DNA of 64,000 bases from Bryum argenteum (lineage: Eukaryota > Streptophyta > Bryopsida > Bryales > Bryaceae), in NCBI GenBank assembly GCA_037043015.1, contig CM073323.1, forward strand, positions 19,496,758-19,560,757, written 5' to 3'. Shown here piece by piece: positions 54,043 to 64,000 of the stretch; position 1 is the first letter of the stretch, and each line of letters opens with the position of its first letter. The notes under the pieces were generated by a model. That model made no database searches and had not been told where the DNA came from. It saw only the letters and a program-made list of their open reading frames with translations. Both the position numbers and the translations under genes were made by a program.

Positions 54043-55720
54043 CTCCATAAGTCAATAAGTCAACTGTATTCTCGTACTAAGCAAATGTACTTAGCAACAT
54101 TTCAAAATTTCGGTCTTTGCGGCATGTGTATAACAATGAAGCATAATACATATTCATATATTTTAATTCCATATGTCATATTTAAAATTGAAAATATATG
54201 GGTTTGGTTTCAGACATCTTCTCCTTAGTGAATTTTGGGGAAATTTTTATCATTGCAAGACCATTTTTTGGACAAATGAAAGTTTTTCTCATGGATTTTC
54301 TGTTCAAGGGTGTTATAGTGAAAAAGCTTAACAACTTCATACTTGGTGATAGTTTTCATTGCAATAGGTATTTTGGAGGCATTTTCACTTTAAAGTGAAA
54401 ATGATGAATTTTTGTATTGATCTAAGTTGAGTACTCATACGTTATAATCTCGCAATCTACAAGATCCCATGATTCAAGATTTGACCCATCTGACCTACAT
54501 TAAGTTTATTATAGGGTTCTATATTTGAGATTTAACAAACTTACCTTCACTTCTATTTGAAACACGTTGGATTTATTTTTTGGCATAATATAGGTTGGGA
54601 AGTCTAGGGGTCAAGGTTCAATGATTATCTCTAATTTTGTAGCCCATGGACATTAGTCTAGGTTCACTTTGGGAATCACTTTGAGGAGGTCCTTACCTAT
54701 TCTATTTAGGTAAAGTTGTCAAAGCGACAACAAATAAGTCATTCTCCAAGGACTTTGGAGATACCCATATATATCACAAACTCCTAATACACCACAAAGT
54801 ACTAAACTATCACCAAAATTTTGTAAAAATTACTTGCACTTCAATCTATTACTGAATTTGAGCAATGATGGGCTCAATAAATATAAGGAAACATATGTAT
54901 ATAAGCCTTGCGAATCTCGGGGCTTGCCATTCTCTTCACATGCCTTTGGTGTACTATCTAATGCAAATAATAAGCATAATGCCATCACACATATTAGAAC
55001 AATAGGGTAAAAGCATCTATTTGCCGACAACCCTCTTTATAAGGACAAACTCTTTCCTATTTTTCTCACTTGTTTCCTAGATTAGCTACCCTTGCATGTA
55101 TTCCATGCATACATATTTAGAGAGTGCGTTATAGGTAAGGTTATACTAGGTTTTTCTAAAATGTTTAAATATCTAAGTGCTCAAGAATTCCAAAAAAATG
55201 TGGAAATATCATCTTTTTTATTTGCTAATTACTGAATTATAATCAATCACATGGGTCATAACTCCAAGTATGGTGAATGGCATAAGTGTTAGATAATTAT
55301 AAGTGTTCTTACCCTCTTACTATAAAACTTAAAGAACACAGAGATTAAGTGCACTTACTAAATACCATTGCACTATGTAAGAAACATCCAACCACTCGTA
55401 AGTAATTTGCAACAAAGGATCCGATCGGGACAAGAGAACTAAGTTTTCACAATGTTTAAGAATTCATTGTAGCACTCTTATCCATCCCCAAAGACAGTCC
55501 TTTCATATAGAAAACTAGAACGTCTACACCATGTTGCCACTATCATGTAAATAATTTCTAGTATTTTCATAGCCATCCATATTTCGGAAATCGATGTCTT
55601 GGGCTCCAAGTTGAGATCCAATCGTTGCATGTACTTTAATGTAAAAATCAGCTTGATCAAGAGCACCTTCTCCACCCAATGCTAACAATGCCCAAAATCA
55701 TAATGTCACTCCCAAAAGCC
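54043..55720. other. noncoding interval with dispersed repeats
   Basis: No gene recognised. 54200-54760 is an inverted, diverged counterpart of about 59470-59970 (shared TTTCACTTTAAAGTGAAAAT-type block, GAAGTGAAGGTAAGTTTGTT and the GGAAGGACCTCCTCAAAGTG block). 54740-55450 is a direct counterpart of 28900-29310. Confidence 0.55.
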
Positions 55721-55723
55721 GCT

Positions 55724-55968
55724 CACTAAATCCAATCCGGGTTCACCACTTCGGTGGGGCCCCAGTTTTTTGTTTTTCCATTTTTGACCCCCTCAAGGTC
55801 ATTTTTTAATTATTTTTTTTTGAAATTTGGGGTCTGCACCCCCATTTTACCCTAGGGGGCCTCTTCTTGGAATTTTAAGGCCTTAAACACAAAAAAATAC
55901 CGGGCAGCCTTTTTTTAGCCTCCCTCCATATTTGGAAATTCCAAGGGGAACATGGATTGGATTTAGTG
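55724..55968. mobile_element. 245-bp element with CACTAAATCCAATCC inverted ends
   Basis: A perfect 15-bp inverted repeat at both ends, with weaker pairing further out (GCCG...CGGC). The interior is noncoding. The CACTA start suggests the CACTA superfamily, but no 3-bp target duplication is visible and the outer pairing argues that the true ends lie further out. Confidence 0.55.
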
Positions 55969-56139
55969 TCCGGCCTCCCAAAACAAACTAAAACAAAATA
56001 AAAACAAAACAAAACAAACTACGTGCCATAAATAGGGCAACGCCTAGAAGCTCAACTGCCAGATATAATAGAAATGGTACCGACAGCGACCATGATAACC
56101 CTCCTGAATTTGGCGGAGAATATTCTTCGGTGTCAGAAA

Positions 56140-58570
56140 TTCGATCAGAGATCGTAAAAAAAAACATACAAAAAACTCACTCACATTTCAAGCTGCACAA
56201 AACATTTCTTAACCCTTAAACGGAGCAATTCGAAACACAATTCACCAGCTTTCTAACGAAAGCAGGATAACCAATTCAATAATCACACCTCGTACCTTCT
56301 ACTGTACTAACTCAGCCAATTCTCGCACAATACCACGATATGACTTCACCATAAGTAGCACTAAACTTTCGTTCTATCACCTACTCGTTCCTTCGATCAA
56401 ACCTAACATGAATCGCTTATTTCAAGTCAAACTATTCACAAATCAGTAGGGATCTAAGCCTTGGCAGCACCTTCCAGGGCCTTCCACACTGCTACGATGA
56501 ACTTGCTCTCCATGGCCATGCCCTCCGACACTGGCACGTAAGTGGCAGTCCACGTAGCCTTCGTCGTTCCCGCTGTCGCTCCCGGAGCGAACTCCATCAC
56601 GGCCTGGACGTGCTTGAATCTGGGATCACCCCTGATCACTGTGTACCCCACCTTCTTGTTCGCCTCGTCCAGCAAGTGCAATCGCTCCACCACCTCTCCA
56701 CCATCGGGAATAGCTGCACAACGCAAGCGTAATGTGAGTAACAAAATGCTACGAATGTGCCAGAGAAGGTAGGTCAGAATGCATTCGAGCTTCGCTTACC
56801 AGGACCCATTTTGCACAACCGGATGCTGCCAACTTCGCCATTGCCCTCCACGAACGTGCACGACTCGAAGATCTGGGGCAGGGCTTTGGGCAGGATGCTG
56901 TTCTCCTGCTTCACGGCGCTCCAGATGGCGTCGGGGCTGGCGTCCAGTGTCTCCGTGTGTGTGGCGGTCTTCTTCGCAAGGATGGCTCTCTCGAACGTCT
57001 TGAACATCAGGGAGGTGATGTTTTTGATGTTCTCCGGAGCTGGAGCATCGCCCACAGGGTCGTACTTGGCCGTCCACGTTGCCTCCGTCACTTTCTCACC
57101 CTTGGCCACGAACTGCACCTCGCCCGTGAAGTTGGTGTAGCGCGGATCGCCCTGCAGCACCGTGTACGTGAGTGTCCTGGTGGCGTCGTCGACCTTGTCC
57201 AAACGCTCCTTGGCAGCTCCGGCATGCGGAATCGCTGCACATGGACACATTCTCGTCACAAATTTGAGCTCCGGCAAGGTGATCTCAAACTACCTCACTG
57301 CCATAATGAAGCGCCGACCAGGAATTCACCACTCACATCAGCAAACATGCTCGATCAATTCTTTAATGACACGATTGAGCTAGAAGATTTACAGAGCTTA
57401 CTCAACTGGTTCACGCAGGTCACAATGCGAAAGTGAAACGGCGGTAAGCAATTCCTAGAGAGGTGTAAATTTTTACAAATAGTGCGAAGGCAGAACGGTC
57501 CGATCCATCAGTCCAGATGATCCCGATCAAGTACAGAAACTATTGCACAAATGAACCGATCATACCAGGTCCAAAGTGCAGAGCACGGATGGTGCCGGGA
57601 CCGCCACTGCCCTCGAGAATCTCAGACTTGGCGAAATACTCCGGCAACAGATCGGGCAGGACCTTGTCGGAATGCTTGCAACACCCCCACGCATCCTCAG
57701 CTGAGCACTGGAGCACCTCGGTGTGGGAAATCGTGTGCGCCATCACTTCCAACTGCAATCCACTGATCGATCAAAGAAGACTGAACGTAGTACAATCGAG
57801 CAGTCAAGGATCGGACCGAGGAAGACTGATGATGAAAGAGTGAGCAAGGCCTGCTATTTGTAACGCTCCATGGCACCAAAAGTCATTGCAGTTCCCGAAT
57901 TAGTGGCCTTACCGCCAACCATAGGTTCATGTACTTCTGGATGGATGGAACATATGATTTCGATCGGGGATCGTCACTGAACACGAATCAACTAGATCGT
58001 CAACTTAATCTTCCGACCAGAAACCCTAAATTAAGATGCAAGATCTACCAGATTTCGTCGGAACAGCAAAATGGTAGCGGATGAGTCTATGCAGTAGCGG
58101 CTAGTGAGCACTCAGGCGGCGATCTGGACCTGTGCTCTAAAAGTGCAAGGAAATTAGCGCATACTCCGGAGAGAGGTGATGTCAGCAGTGTTGAATTAAT
58201 TGATAGGAGTGATCAGTTGTTCCCCGTCTGGTGACGGTCAACGAAGCCGCGCATTCTTACAACTCGCGTGCTCGTTACTAGATGAAGAGTTCGCACTACC
58301 ACTCTCTCTCAGTGGGCCAGATTGTGTGATTCTCTCATTCCTTGCCTTGTGAATGCATGATCATGCTCTCGCCCCTGATCGAGCTCATCCCTCCCGTAAG
58401 GAGCACGCCATCACTGGCGAAACCATCTTCCGTAATTTTCTCTCAATCGCCATTATGTTGAAGAATGATATAATCAGATTTTGCACCGAATGCAACTTTT
58501 TAGCGTGAAAGCACGATTATTGATAGTGTTACAGTCTTACAGACCACTTACTTAGTGGTTGTGTCAATCC
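56140..58570. repeat. segmental duplication copy B, with the empty sites of Element II and the LINE
   Basis: Matches 30260-33362 plus 53791-54042. Near 58173-58186 the LINE target is intact (GATGTCAGCAGTGTTGAATT), and near 58326-58340 the Element II target is intact (AGATTGTGTGATTCTC). It therefore predates both insertions or escaped them. Confidence 0.92.
56454..57743 (-). CDS. Bet v 1/START-like two-domain protein, copy B (290 aa)
   Basis: Exons 57743-57566, 57234-56800 and 56713-56454 have the same lengths (178, 435 and 260 nt) and phases as copy A. The third exon is identical to copy A at protein level; differences cluster in exon 1 (WGCCKHSDKV for WECCKHSDKI) and at the start of exon 2 (AIPHAGAAKERL for ATGHGGTAKERL). 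At that point copy B resembles the equivalent AIPDGGE of its own second domain. Same two-domain Bet v 1 architecture and presumed hydrophobic-ligand binding. The first intron differs more than the coding region. Both copies are free of stops. Confidence 0.9.
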
Positions 58571-58589
58571 TAAATAATCCTCTCAAGTT

Positions 58590-59520
58590 AGTGTTAGAGG
58601 ATGGAAGCAAGTTTGTATATTAATTGGTAAATTTATTCGAAGTAGATTCTTCTCCGTTGTCCGGTTGTAGGATCAAAATTATTTGTCCCGTTTGGTTTTC
58701 AACGAGGGCTCTCTACTCCAAAAAATAATGGAAAGGGTCAGATTTCTTATGTAGAAAGTAGGTAAATGTATATCGAGAATAGTCATCCTCGAAGATAAAA
58801 AATACTTAGAGCCTCCTAAGGAGGAAGTTTGCATAGGTCACGAGGGTGTGTGTGGACTAGGGCAAGCAATACTATGGCGCAAGTAGCGGGGCCATCCCGA
58901 GAGGGTGCACGGTGGTATCACTTCGGGGGTGAGTGAATCGGCTTGAGTAAGTAGTGTTCTACTTGTTGTGAGTACATTACTTTCAACATTGTTGTTGATG
59001 CCAATTCCCAAAAAGAACATAACATTTTTTAGGAGAGATTATTTGTCAAGCTCTGTTGGTTAGTTGGATTAATTGTTTTGATTTTGCAGGTAGATTTGTT
59101 AAATGTGAAGATCGTATTTTTCATATCTGTAAGTTGGGTTACAGATAGCAAATACTTGGCGAGTCATGGGCTTAGTTTCCCTCCACCTTTGTTAGAGTTA
59201 TTATCACCAAAGCGTATTGTCTTGGGAGTATCCAAGTCGTGATATTCAAAAAATTGACGAGGCTATGGTGACATATTTTGGCCAGAGTCAAGGTACCACT
59301 CTTTAGGTGAGGCGACAAGATCCAAAGCAACAGAAAACAGGGTTGCCGAATCGATGGTTGCGGAAAAATTGGTATGTGATTTTTAATTTTTAGCTTGAGC
59401 GAGGTCCCGTTGCCATTTTCGGCATTCAAGGCATTTGTCCTTAGATATTTCACAATAGTGGCAGATGATAGAGGTAGTTGCATTTTGGGCTGATAGGAGA
59501 GGTATCTCCAAAGTCCTAGC
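58590..59520 (-). pseudogene. Ty1-copia polyprotein fragment, minus strand
   Basis: Reading downward from 59520: a degenerate zinc-knuckle region (CEISKDKCLECRKW), a protease segment with WYLDSG and then FGDNNSNKGGG near 59170-59300, and an integrase segment DDYSRYTFTYFLHKKSDPF followed by ALVENQTGQ and LQPDNGEESTSNKF near 58620-58800. These are standard copia landmarks in the right order. An in-frame TAG follows YFLE, and other frames are broken. The fragment ends near the edge of segmental duplication copy B. No LTR was found for it. Confidence 0.8.
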
Positions 59521-59970
59521 ATAATGACTTATTTGGTCTCTCTTAGACAGCTCTAGTGCTCTACCTAAATAGAATAGGGAAGGACCTCCTCAAAGTGATT
59601 CCCAAAGTGAAGGTAGTCAAGTGTTCATGGTGTACAAAAATGGAGATGTCCAACCATCTATCCTTTACTCCTAGACTTTACAACCTATATTTGGCCAAAA
59701 AATAAATAAAATGTATCATATATAGAAGTGAAGGTAAGTTTGTTAGACATCAATTATAGAAATCTATAATAAACTGAATGTAGGTGACTTGTATCAAAAT
59801 TTGAATCATGCGACCTTTTAGATTGCAAGATGATAATGTATTAGTACTCAACTTAGATCATCACCAAATTTCATTTTTTTCACTTTGAAGTGAAAATGCT
59901 ACTAAAAAACGTATCGCAAGATTCGCAACAAAAACTAGATATCACCAAGTACAAAGATGTTTAGCTTTTT
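59470..59970. repeat. dispersed repeat, inverted relative to 54200-54760
   Basis: Blocks such as GAAGGTAAGTTTGTTAGACAT near 59733 and CACTTTGAAGTGAAAATGCT near 59880 match 54200-54760 in inverse orientation with many substitutions. No coding capacity. Confidence 0.55.
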
Positions 59971-60079
59971 GACAATTGCACCCTTTATTAAACAATTAGA
60001 TTACACAACTTAGCTTAGCACGTGTCACATGTAGAGTTGTATGTGTTGATCATACGAACAGTCACAATTGTTCCCAACT

Positions 60080-61045
60080 ATATAAACTCTTGTATCTTTC
60101 TTTCATATACAATCAATATACAAACATACTTTCATCTCAACATCTCATTTTCCTTCTAACTTGGTATCAGAGCTATGAATTTATTGTGAAGAACGAGAAG
60201 CGGGAAGCCATCAAAGAAGCTATGCGCGTTGCCAATTGCGCCTTTGCTTGAAATATTCTACCTGGTCCAAGCGGGATAACAATCACCCCGACGAGCCATT
60301 TGCTTCTAACATTAGCTCCGCACCTAAACGAACCTCCTCCACCTACAACTCTACAAGGAGATGATCTCTGTCGCTCATTCAACAACCGTGAGCCTAACCT
60401 TCTTGTTTGCAAAAATGATTATTCATTATGGTTTGCTCCAACCTCTAGTGCAACATGTCGCACTTACTTCATTCATGCACATAGTGCTGCAGACTATGCG
60501 ACTCGACAAATAAGCTTGAGATGCTCCCTATCCGCTCCAAAATTTGGAGTGTTGTGAATGGCACTAGAGTTGTTCCAACAAGCACAAATCATGACGGCTT
60601 ATTAGTGTGAAACCTAAAAGATTCCAAAGCACGTCCAGACATTCTGCTCCACTGCGAAGAAAAGCAACTTCTCTCCCGTCACTCGCTGGCTAGATCTAAA
60701 GTTGTTTGGATTGTCTCAAACAACTCCGTGAAAAATTTAAGAAAGGTAGCCAGGTAAAGTTACACAAACAACTATGCCACCTCCAAATTTTTGGTTATGA
60801 TGACCTCATCATATTCCTGGAAACATGGCAATGTCGACTGCAGGAGGCTTCAACTGCGGGAGGCACCTTTTCTGATTCCCAGCAAGTGAACTTGATCTTG
60901 GGCGGCCTTCTAGACACTTGTAGTGCATTTATCACTGCATAAGGCAATATCATTGATTTAACCTTTTCGACCTTACTCTCTAACATCTTACAGCAACATG
61001 CTATCAACATTTCCAAGAATGCAAGATTGAAGAATGCAAGATTGA
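60080..61045 (+). pseudogene. Ty1-copia 5' fragment: LTR end, primer-binding site and gag
   Basis: A TATA-like CTATATAAACTC is near 60078. The primer-binding site TGGTATCAGAGC at 60162-60173 is complementary to initiator tRNA-Met, as in plant copia elements. A gag remnant follows in broken frames; the clearest piece is 60706-60942 (LHKQLCHLQIFGYDD, then LLDTCSAFITA), typical of the copia gag UBN2-like domain. It ends near 61045, just inside an intron of the minus-strand SUMO protease gene. It has the opposite orientation to the copia fragment at 58590-59520. Confidence 0.8.
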
Positions 61046-61058
61046 AGAGCTTGCTTAC

Positions 61059-63991
61059 CAGGCCGAGATCATCCCATTTTCCGTCCATACTACTTAAATT
61101 CAAGCTCCTAGGTGCGCATTCCACAACCTTGGAAATGTAGTATAGCAAAAAGAGTCCACAATCTGATTCATTCTCTTGCAATGGTACCTGATTTGACAAT
61201 GGTAGTTGTTGTTAACAAATTATCGCCCAAATAGGTTACAAGTAAAATATAAACTAAAAGACTTACAAGGTATCAAGCTCAATAAAAAGTAAGTTCCAAT
61301 CAAGATGCTCTATTGCTAACCTAAGTCTAGAGAGAGCTTCTTATACAACAAATATCTACATCAGAATTTATCTCAATAGAAAGAATATAGCCAAAATGGT
61401 CCAAATCAATATACAAGATTTACCGGGACTTTTTTACAAGGAATGTTGACAGCTTTCAAGATCGGCATTGAGGGGTTGCAAACAACAGCCTCTTCTTGAA
61501 CCTCTTCTTGAACACTGTGCTTCCACTCGGCGACTAGGTACCTGCCAATAGATATACAATGATTATTATATTGAATAAATGATAAGTAGATGTAACAAAC
61601 TCATACAAAAAATGATTCTCTTACGAAACTTAGTGGCAAATTGCCACATGAACTTAATACATCTTGGAAACATCTTGAGAAGCAAAGATTGGCACATTTA
61701 CTTACAAATGAATGCAACGTTCGAAAGTCTAACCTTTTGAGCAATCGGAAAACCTGTTGGCTATCGTGACCGTGGGTCATAGAATCAAGATGGATAATGC
61801 ATCGTTCACTATTGCCCCCCTTGTCGGCGCCTGGAAAGCTGATAATTGCAAGACTCCAGTGCATACTGCAACCGGCTTGCAGGAAATACATAAGACGTTC
61901 ACAAAAGGAATTCACAACAACATTTCAAACAAACTTTGATTTGCTTACTTGTCATGGATAGGTACGAAAAGGTATTCTTTTTCAAATATTTTCGTCCCTT
62001 TTGTCCACTTTCGTAATTTGGAAAATCTTGCGCCGCCTTTCTTTTTCTAAATAACCAAGTCAAATTTATCAAAACTTAGAACCACAAACAAATCATGTAA
62101 TAAAACCTTATTTTAATAAACTAAGCATATTCATTGTTTAATAATACTAAAGAGGGCCACAATTCCACAAACAAAGGACTTACAAAATACAAATTTAAAT
62201 TCCCCTAACTACATTAAGTGCTTGTTTCTAAGTTTCCGCGTACCTCGGCACTAACTACTTCACTAAGCTTCTTGTAAAAGAAACTATTGAAGAAGTGAAA
62301 GCGTTCTTTTTCATTAGAGTCAAGGAAGTCCGGTCTCTGAATGTACCTGAACAAACAACAGAATAACTCCAAACTCAACCATGACCCTCATACTCATGAG
62401 TAGACTTGACCATAGCGATTATCATAAAACAAAAGACCATTTAGCTTTCCATGTTCAATTAAAAGAACCATGAAGTGAAAAAGGCACAAGCGAGTGTAAG
62501 TTCTAAGTCCCATAATACTAATACAATCTAGCTAAGACATGCAAACTATCCTCAATCAAGACATGCGAACAATTATCAGTCATGATAGTGTAGTTAGTAA
62601 AACACTTACTTGATGTAGAAATCTATAATAGTATCATTTAGGAACTCCATTGGCTCAAGTCGCTGCAAATCTTCGGGTAGTATTTCCACTGCCTCTGGAT
62701 CTGACCTGATTATTTTAACGTTTTAATGTCAGAAATAAGCTACTTACATTCATAAGTCGAAGGAATCAAGCATACTTAAAGGAAACATCAACTCTTATAT
62801 AGCATAAACCTCGTTGCATTTTGGGTTTAAGTTCCGTTACCTTGAAGGATAAGTAATGCTGTACCCCTGAAGACTGGAAAAAGGTAAATGGAAACCAATC
62901 TGCTGTTAGAATCAAAACTGAGAAACAAAATAGAATCCTTATCAAATTGAAGCATTCCTTGCACGCTCTATTCTCACCTGCTTAGTCATCTATAAAAGAA
63001 AATGGAGCTAAAAAATGTTGCTTTTCACAAATGCAAAAGTAAAACGTACCACCTAAGAACATGCTCTTCTTTTACAAATCAACATCAAAACATGCAAGAA
63101 ATACAAACTATGAAAGTAAAAATATGCTTACTCCATGTTGTTGATCTTCAACCCGATTTTTTGTTGACGAAAAAATTCCGCAACTACATGAAGTTTCTCA
63201 GCATCTGAAGAACCCTTCATGTTTAATGGAATTGGAGTTCTTCTCTTAGCGGATTTAGCAAGGTTGTTCTCAACCGTTATAAACTTGGACAAATTCGAAT
63301 ACATTTCATGAACATTTTCTGACTCAAAACAACGCATCACGAAAGTCACGTCATCATCTTCTTCTTCTACATTTTCTAATTGTTCACCTATATCTACTCG
63401 CTCAAGAGGACCAGGTGATAACGTGTTTGTTTCCAAATTTTCGCTAGTACTAACGGCTTGAACCTTTTCAAATTGCCTTTTTCTATATCTCTTGTACTTG
63501 AGATATTTTCTCAATTTCTTAAAGACATCGTTTTCTTTCCAAGCATATTTCTTCCCACTACCGAAATTGATATCCATCAATTCATCTTTTCTGTCTCTAA
63601 TAATTTTTTTCACTGCACTTCGAACTGAAGGATCCTCTAGGCTAAATTCACCTAGTGGAAGAATTCCACTAGATTGACCTTCTTCAATCCACTTGTGGAT
63701 TGTTCTTTGATTGTTTGTATAACACTTGTGCTGAATTGCATAATCTTCTCTCAGACACTTTCTACCATACAGCTTAGTTTTGACTCTATTATGCATACGA
63801 GGCGGATCAAAGATCATATTATAGGTAGGAGGTTTTCTCATCTTGTGCCCCATAATAGCTTGTCTTGCAGGAGGGCCTCGAAAGTCTTCAATGATTGATG
63901 GTGGCTCCGATAGACCCTCCATTGGTATCTCCGTTGGTTCCTTCCTTGCCACCTCCATCGGCACTGCCAATTCCTTATTTGCTTCGGCCAC
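61059..63991 (-). CDS. Ulp1/SENP-type (C48) SUMO protease gene, partial
   Basis: Several minus-strand exons. 63991-63132 encodes a basic then acidic N-terminal region (287 residues, open to the window edge). A segment near 62346-62243 reads FHFFNSFFYKKLSE, and about 62046-61949 reads KEYLFVPIHD. 61865-61734 carries MHWSLAIISFP and IIHLDSMTHGHD, with the catalytic His and Asp. 61187-61059 carries VPLQENESDCGLFLLYYI, with the catalytic Gln region and Cys. Order and motifs fit a Ulp1 cysteine protease that processes or removes SUMO, most like the SENP6/7-ULP2 type by the loop after SFP. Good GT-AG signals separate the catalytic exons. The last exon seen ends in a donor (CTG/GTAAGC), and copia remains begin right after it, so the 3' end may be lost. 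The exons between 63132 and 62346 are not resolved. Confidence 0.75.
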
Positions 63992-64000
63992 CTCCAGACG

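Noticed and set aside
55724-55968. Certain CACTA transposon
   Set aside because: Only the CACTA start fits. No 3-bp target duplication is visible, and inverse pairing continues beyond the supposed end, so it is kept only as an unclassified inverted-repeat element.
30260-58570. Bet v 1-like duplicated segments read as long terminal repeats of Element II
   Set aside because: Element II has its own TIRs and target duplication inside copy A, and the copy A sequence resumes at 53791 after it. Copy B is a separate duplication with an empty site.

Overview
The window is nuclear DNA of a land plant. Evidence is GT-AG introns, Bet v 1-like genes, a SUMO protease gene, an L1-type LINE, Ty1-copia remains with a tRNA-Met primer site, and AT-rich intergenic DNA. 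The gene style suggests a non-flowering plant, but I cannot name the species. Most of the window is mobile DNA.

The main result is two giant terminal-inverted-repeat (TIR) DNA transposons of one family. Element I spans 1780-22058 (20.3 kb) and Element II spans 33363-53786 (20.4 kb). Both begin AACAC, end GTGTT, and are flanked by the same 4-bp target duplication, ATTG. Element II has perfect 28-bp TIRs, and its empty site survives in a duplicated copy of the flank near 58330, so its borders are not in doubt. Element I has 23/28 TIR identity, and all five differences are transitions, so it looks older. A 257-bp miniature relative (26069-26325, target duplication CAAG) has similar ends.

Both giants share one plan: two genes read outward from a central region. 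The minus-strand gene is a DUF7869-type protein with a GHTHEDID motif, which I propose is the transposase. The plus-strand gene has a ParB/sulfiredoxin-like motif (IDGQH) followed by a region resembling a degenerate N6/N4 DNA methyltransferase. Arrays of short palindromes lie just upstream of each gene, probably in leader introns. The palindromes differ between the elements: GGGTGGG/CCCACCC in I, TTTAGCTCGA/TCGAGCTAAA in II. In Element II the palindrome also recurs in introns and in two coding stretches. The Element II plus-strand protein starts MPRTKQTAR, matching the histone H3 tail at residues 2-8. Element II also carries an FCP1/SCP-like phosphatase gene whose nucleophilic Asp is Glu.

Both plus-strand genes are split by the same second type of element (14962-19925 and 48219-50202, opposite orientations). 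It has TG...CA-type ends and 5-bp target duplications (CAGAT and CTGGG) but no terminal direct repeats, as in solo LTRs. Removing each insertion with one target copy joins the host frame exactly.

Layout: 1-1779 flank; 1780-22058 Element I; 22063-26750 a decayed RING/coiled-coil gene hit by the miniature element; 27-30 kb noncoding with small repeats; 30.3-33.4 kb Bet v 1-like gene copy A with a LINE upstream; 33363-53786 Element II; 53.8-56.1 kb noncoding repeats; 56.1-58.6 kb Bet v 1-like copy B; 58.6-61.0 kb copia remains; 61.06-64 kb Ulp1-type SUMO protease gene, open at the window edge.
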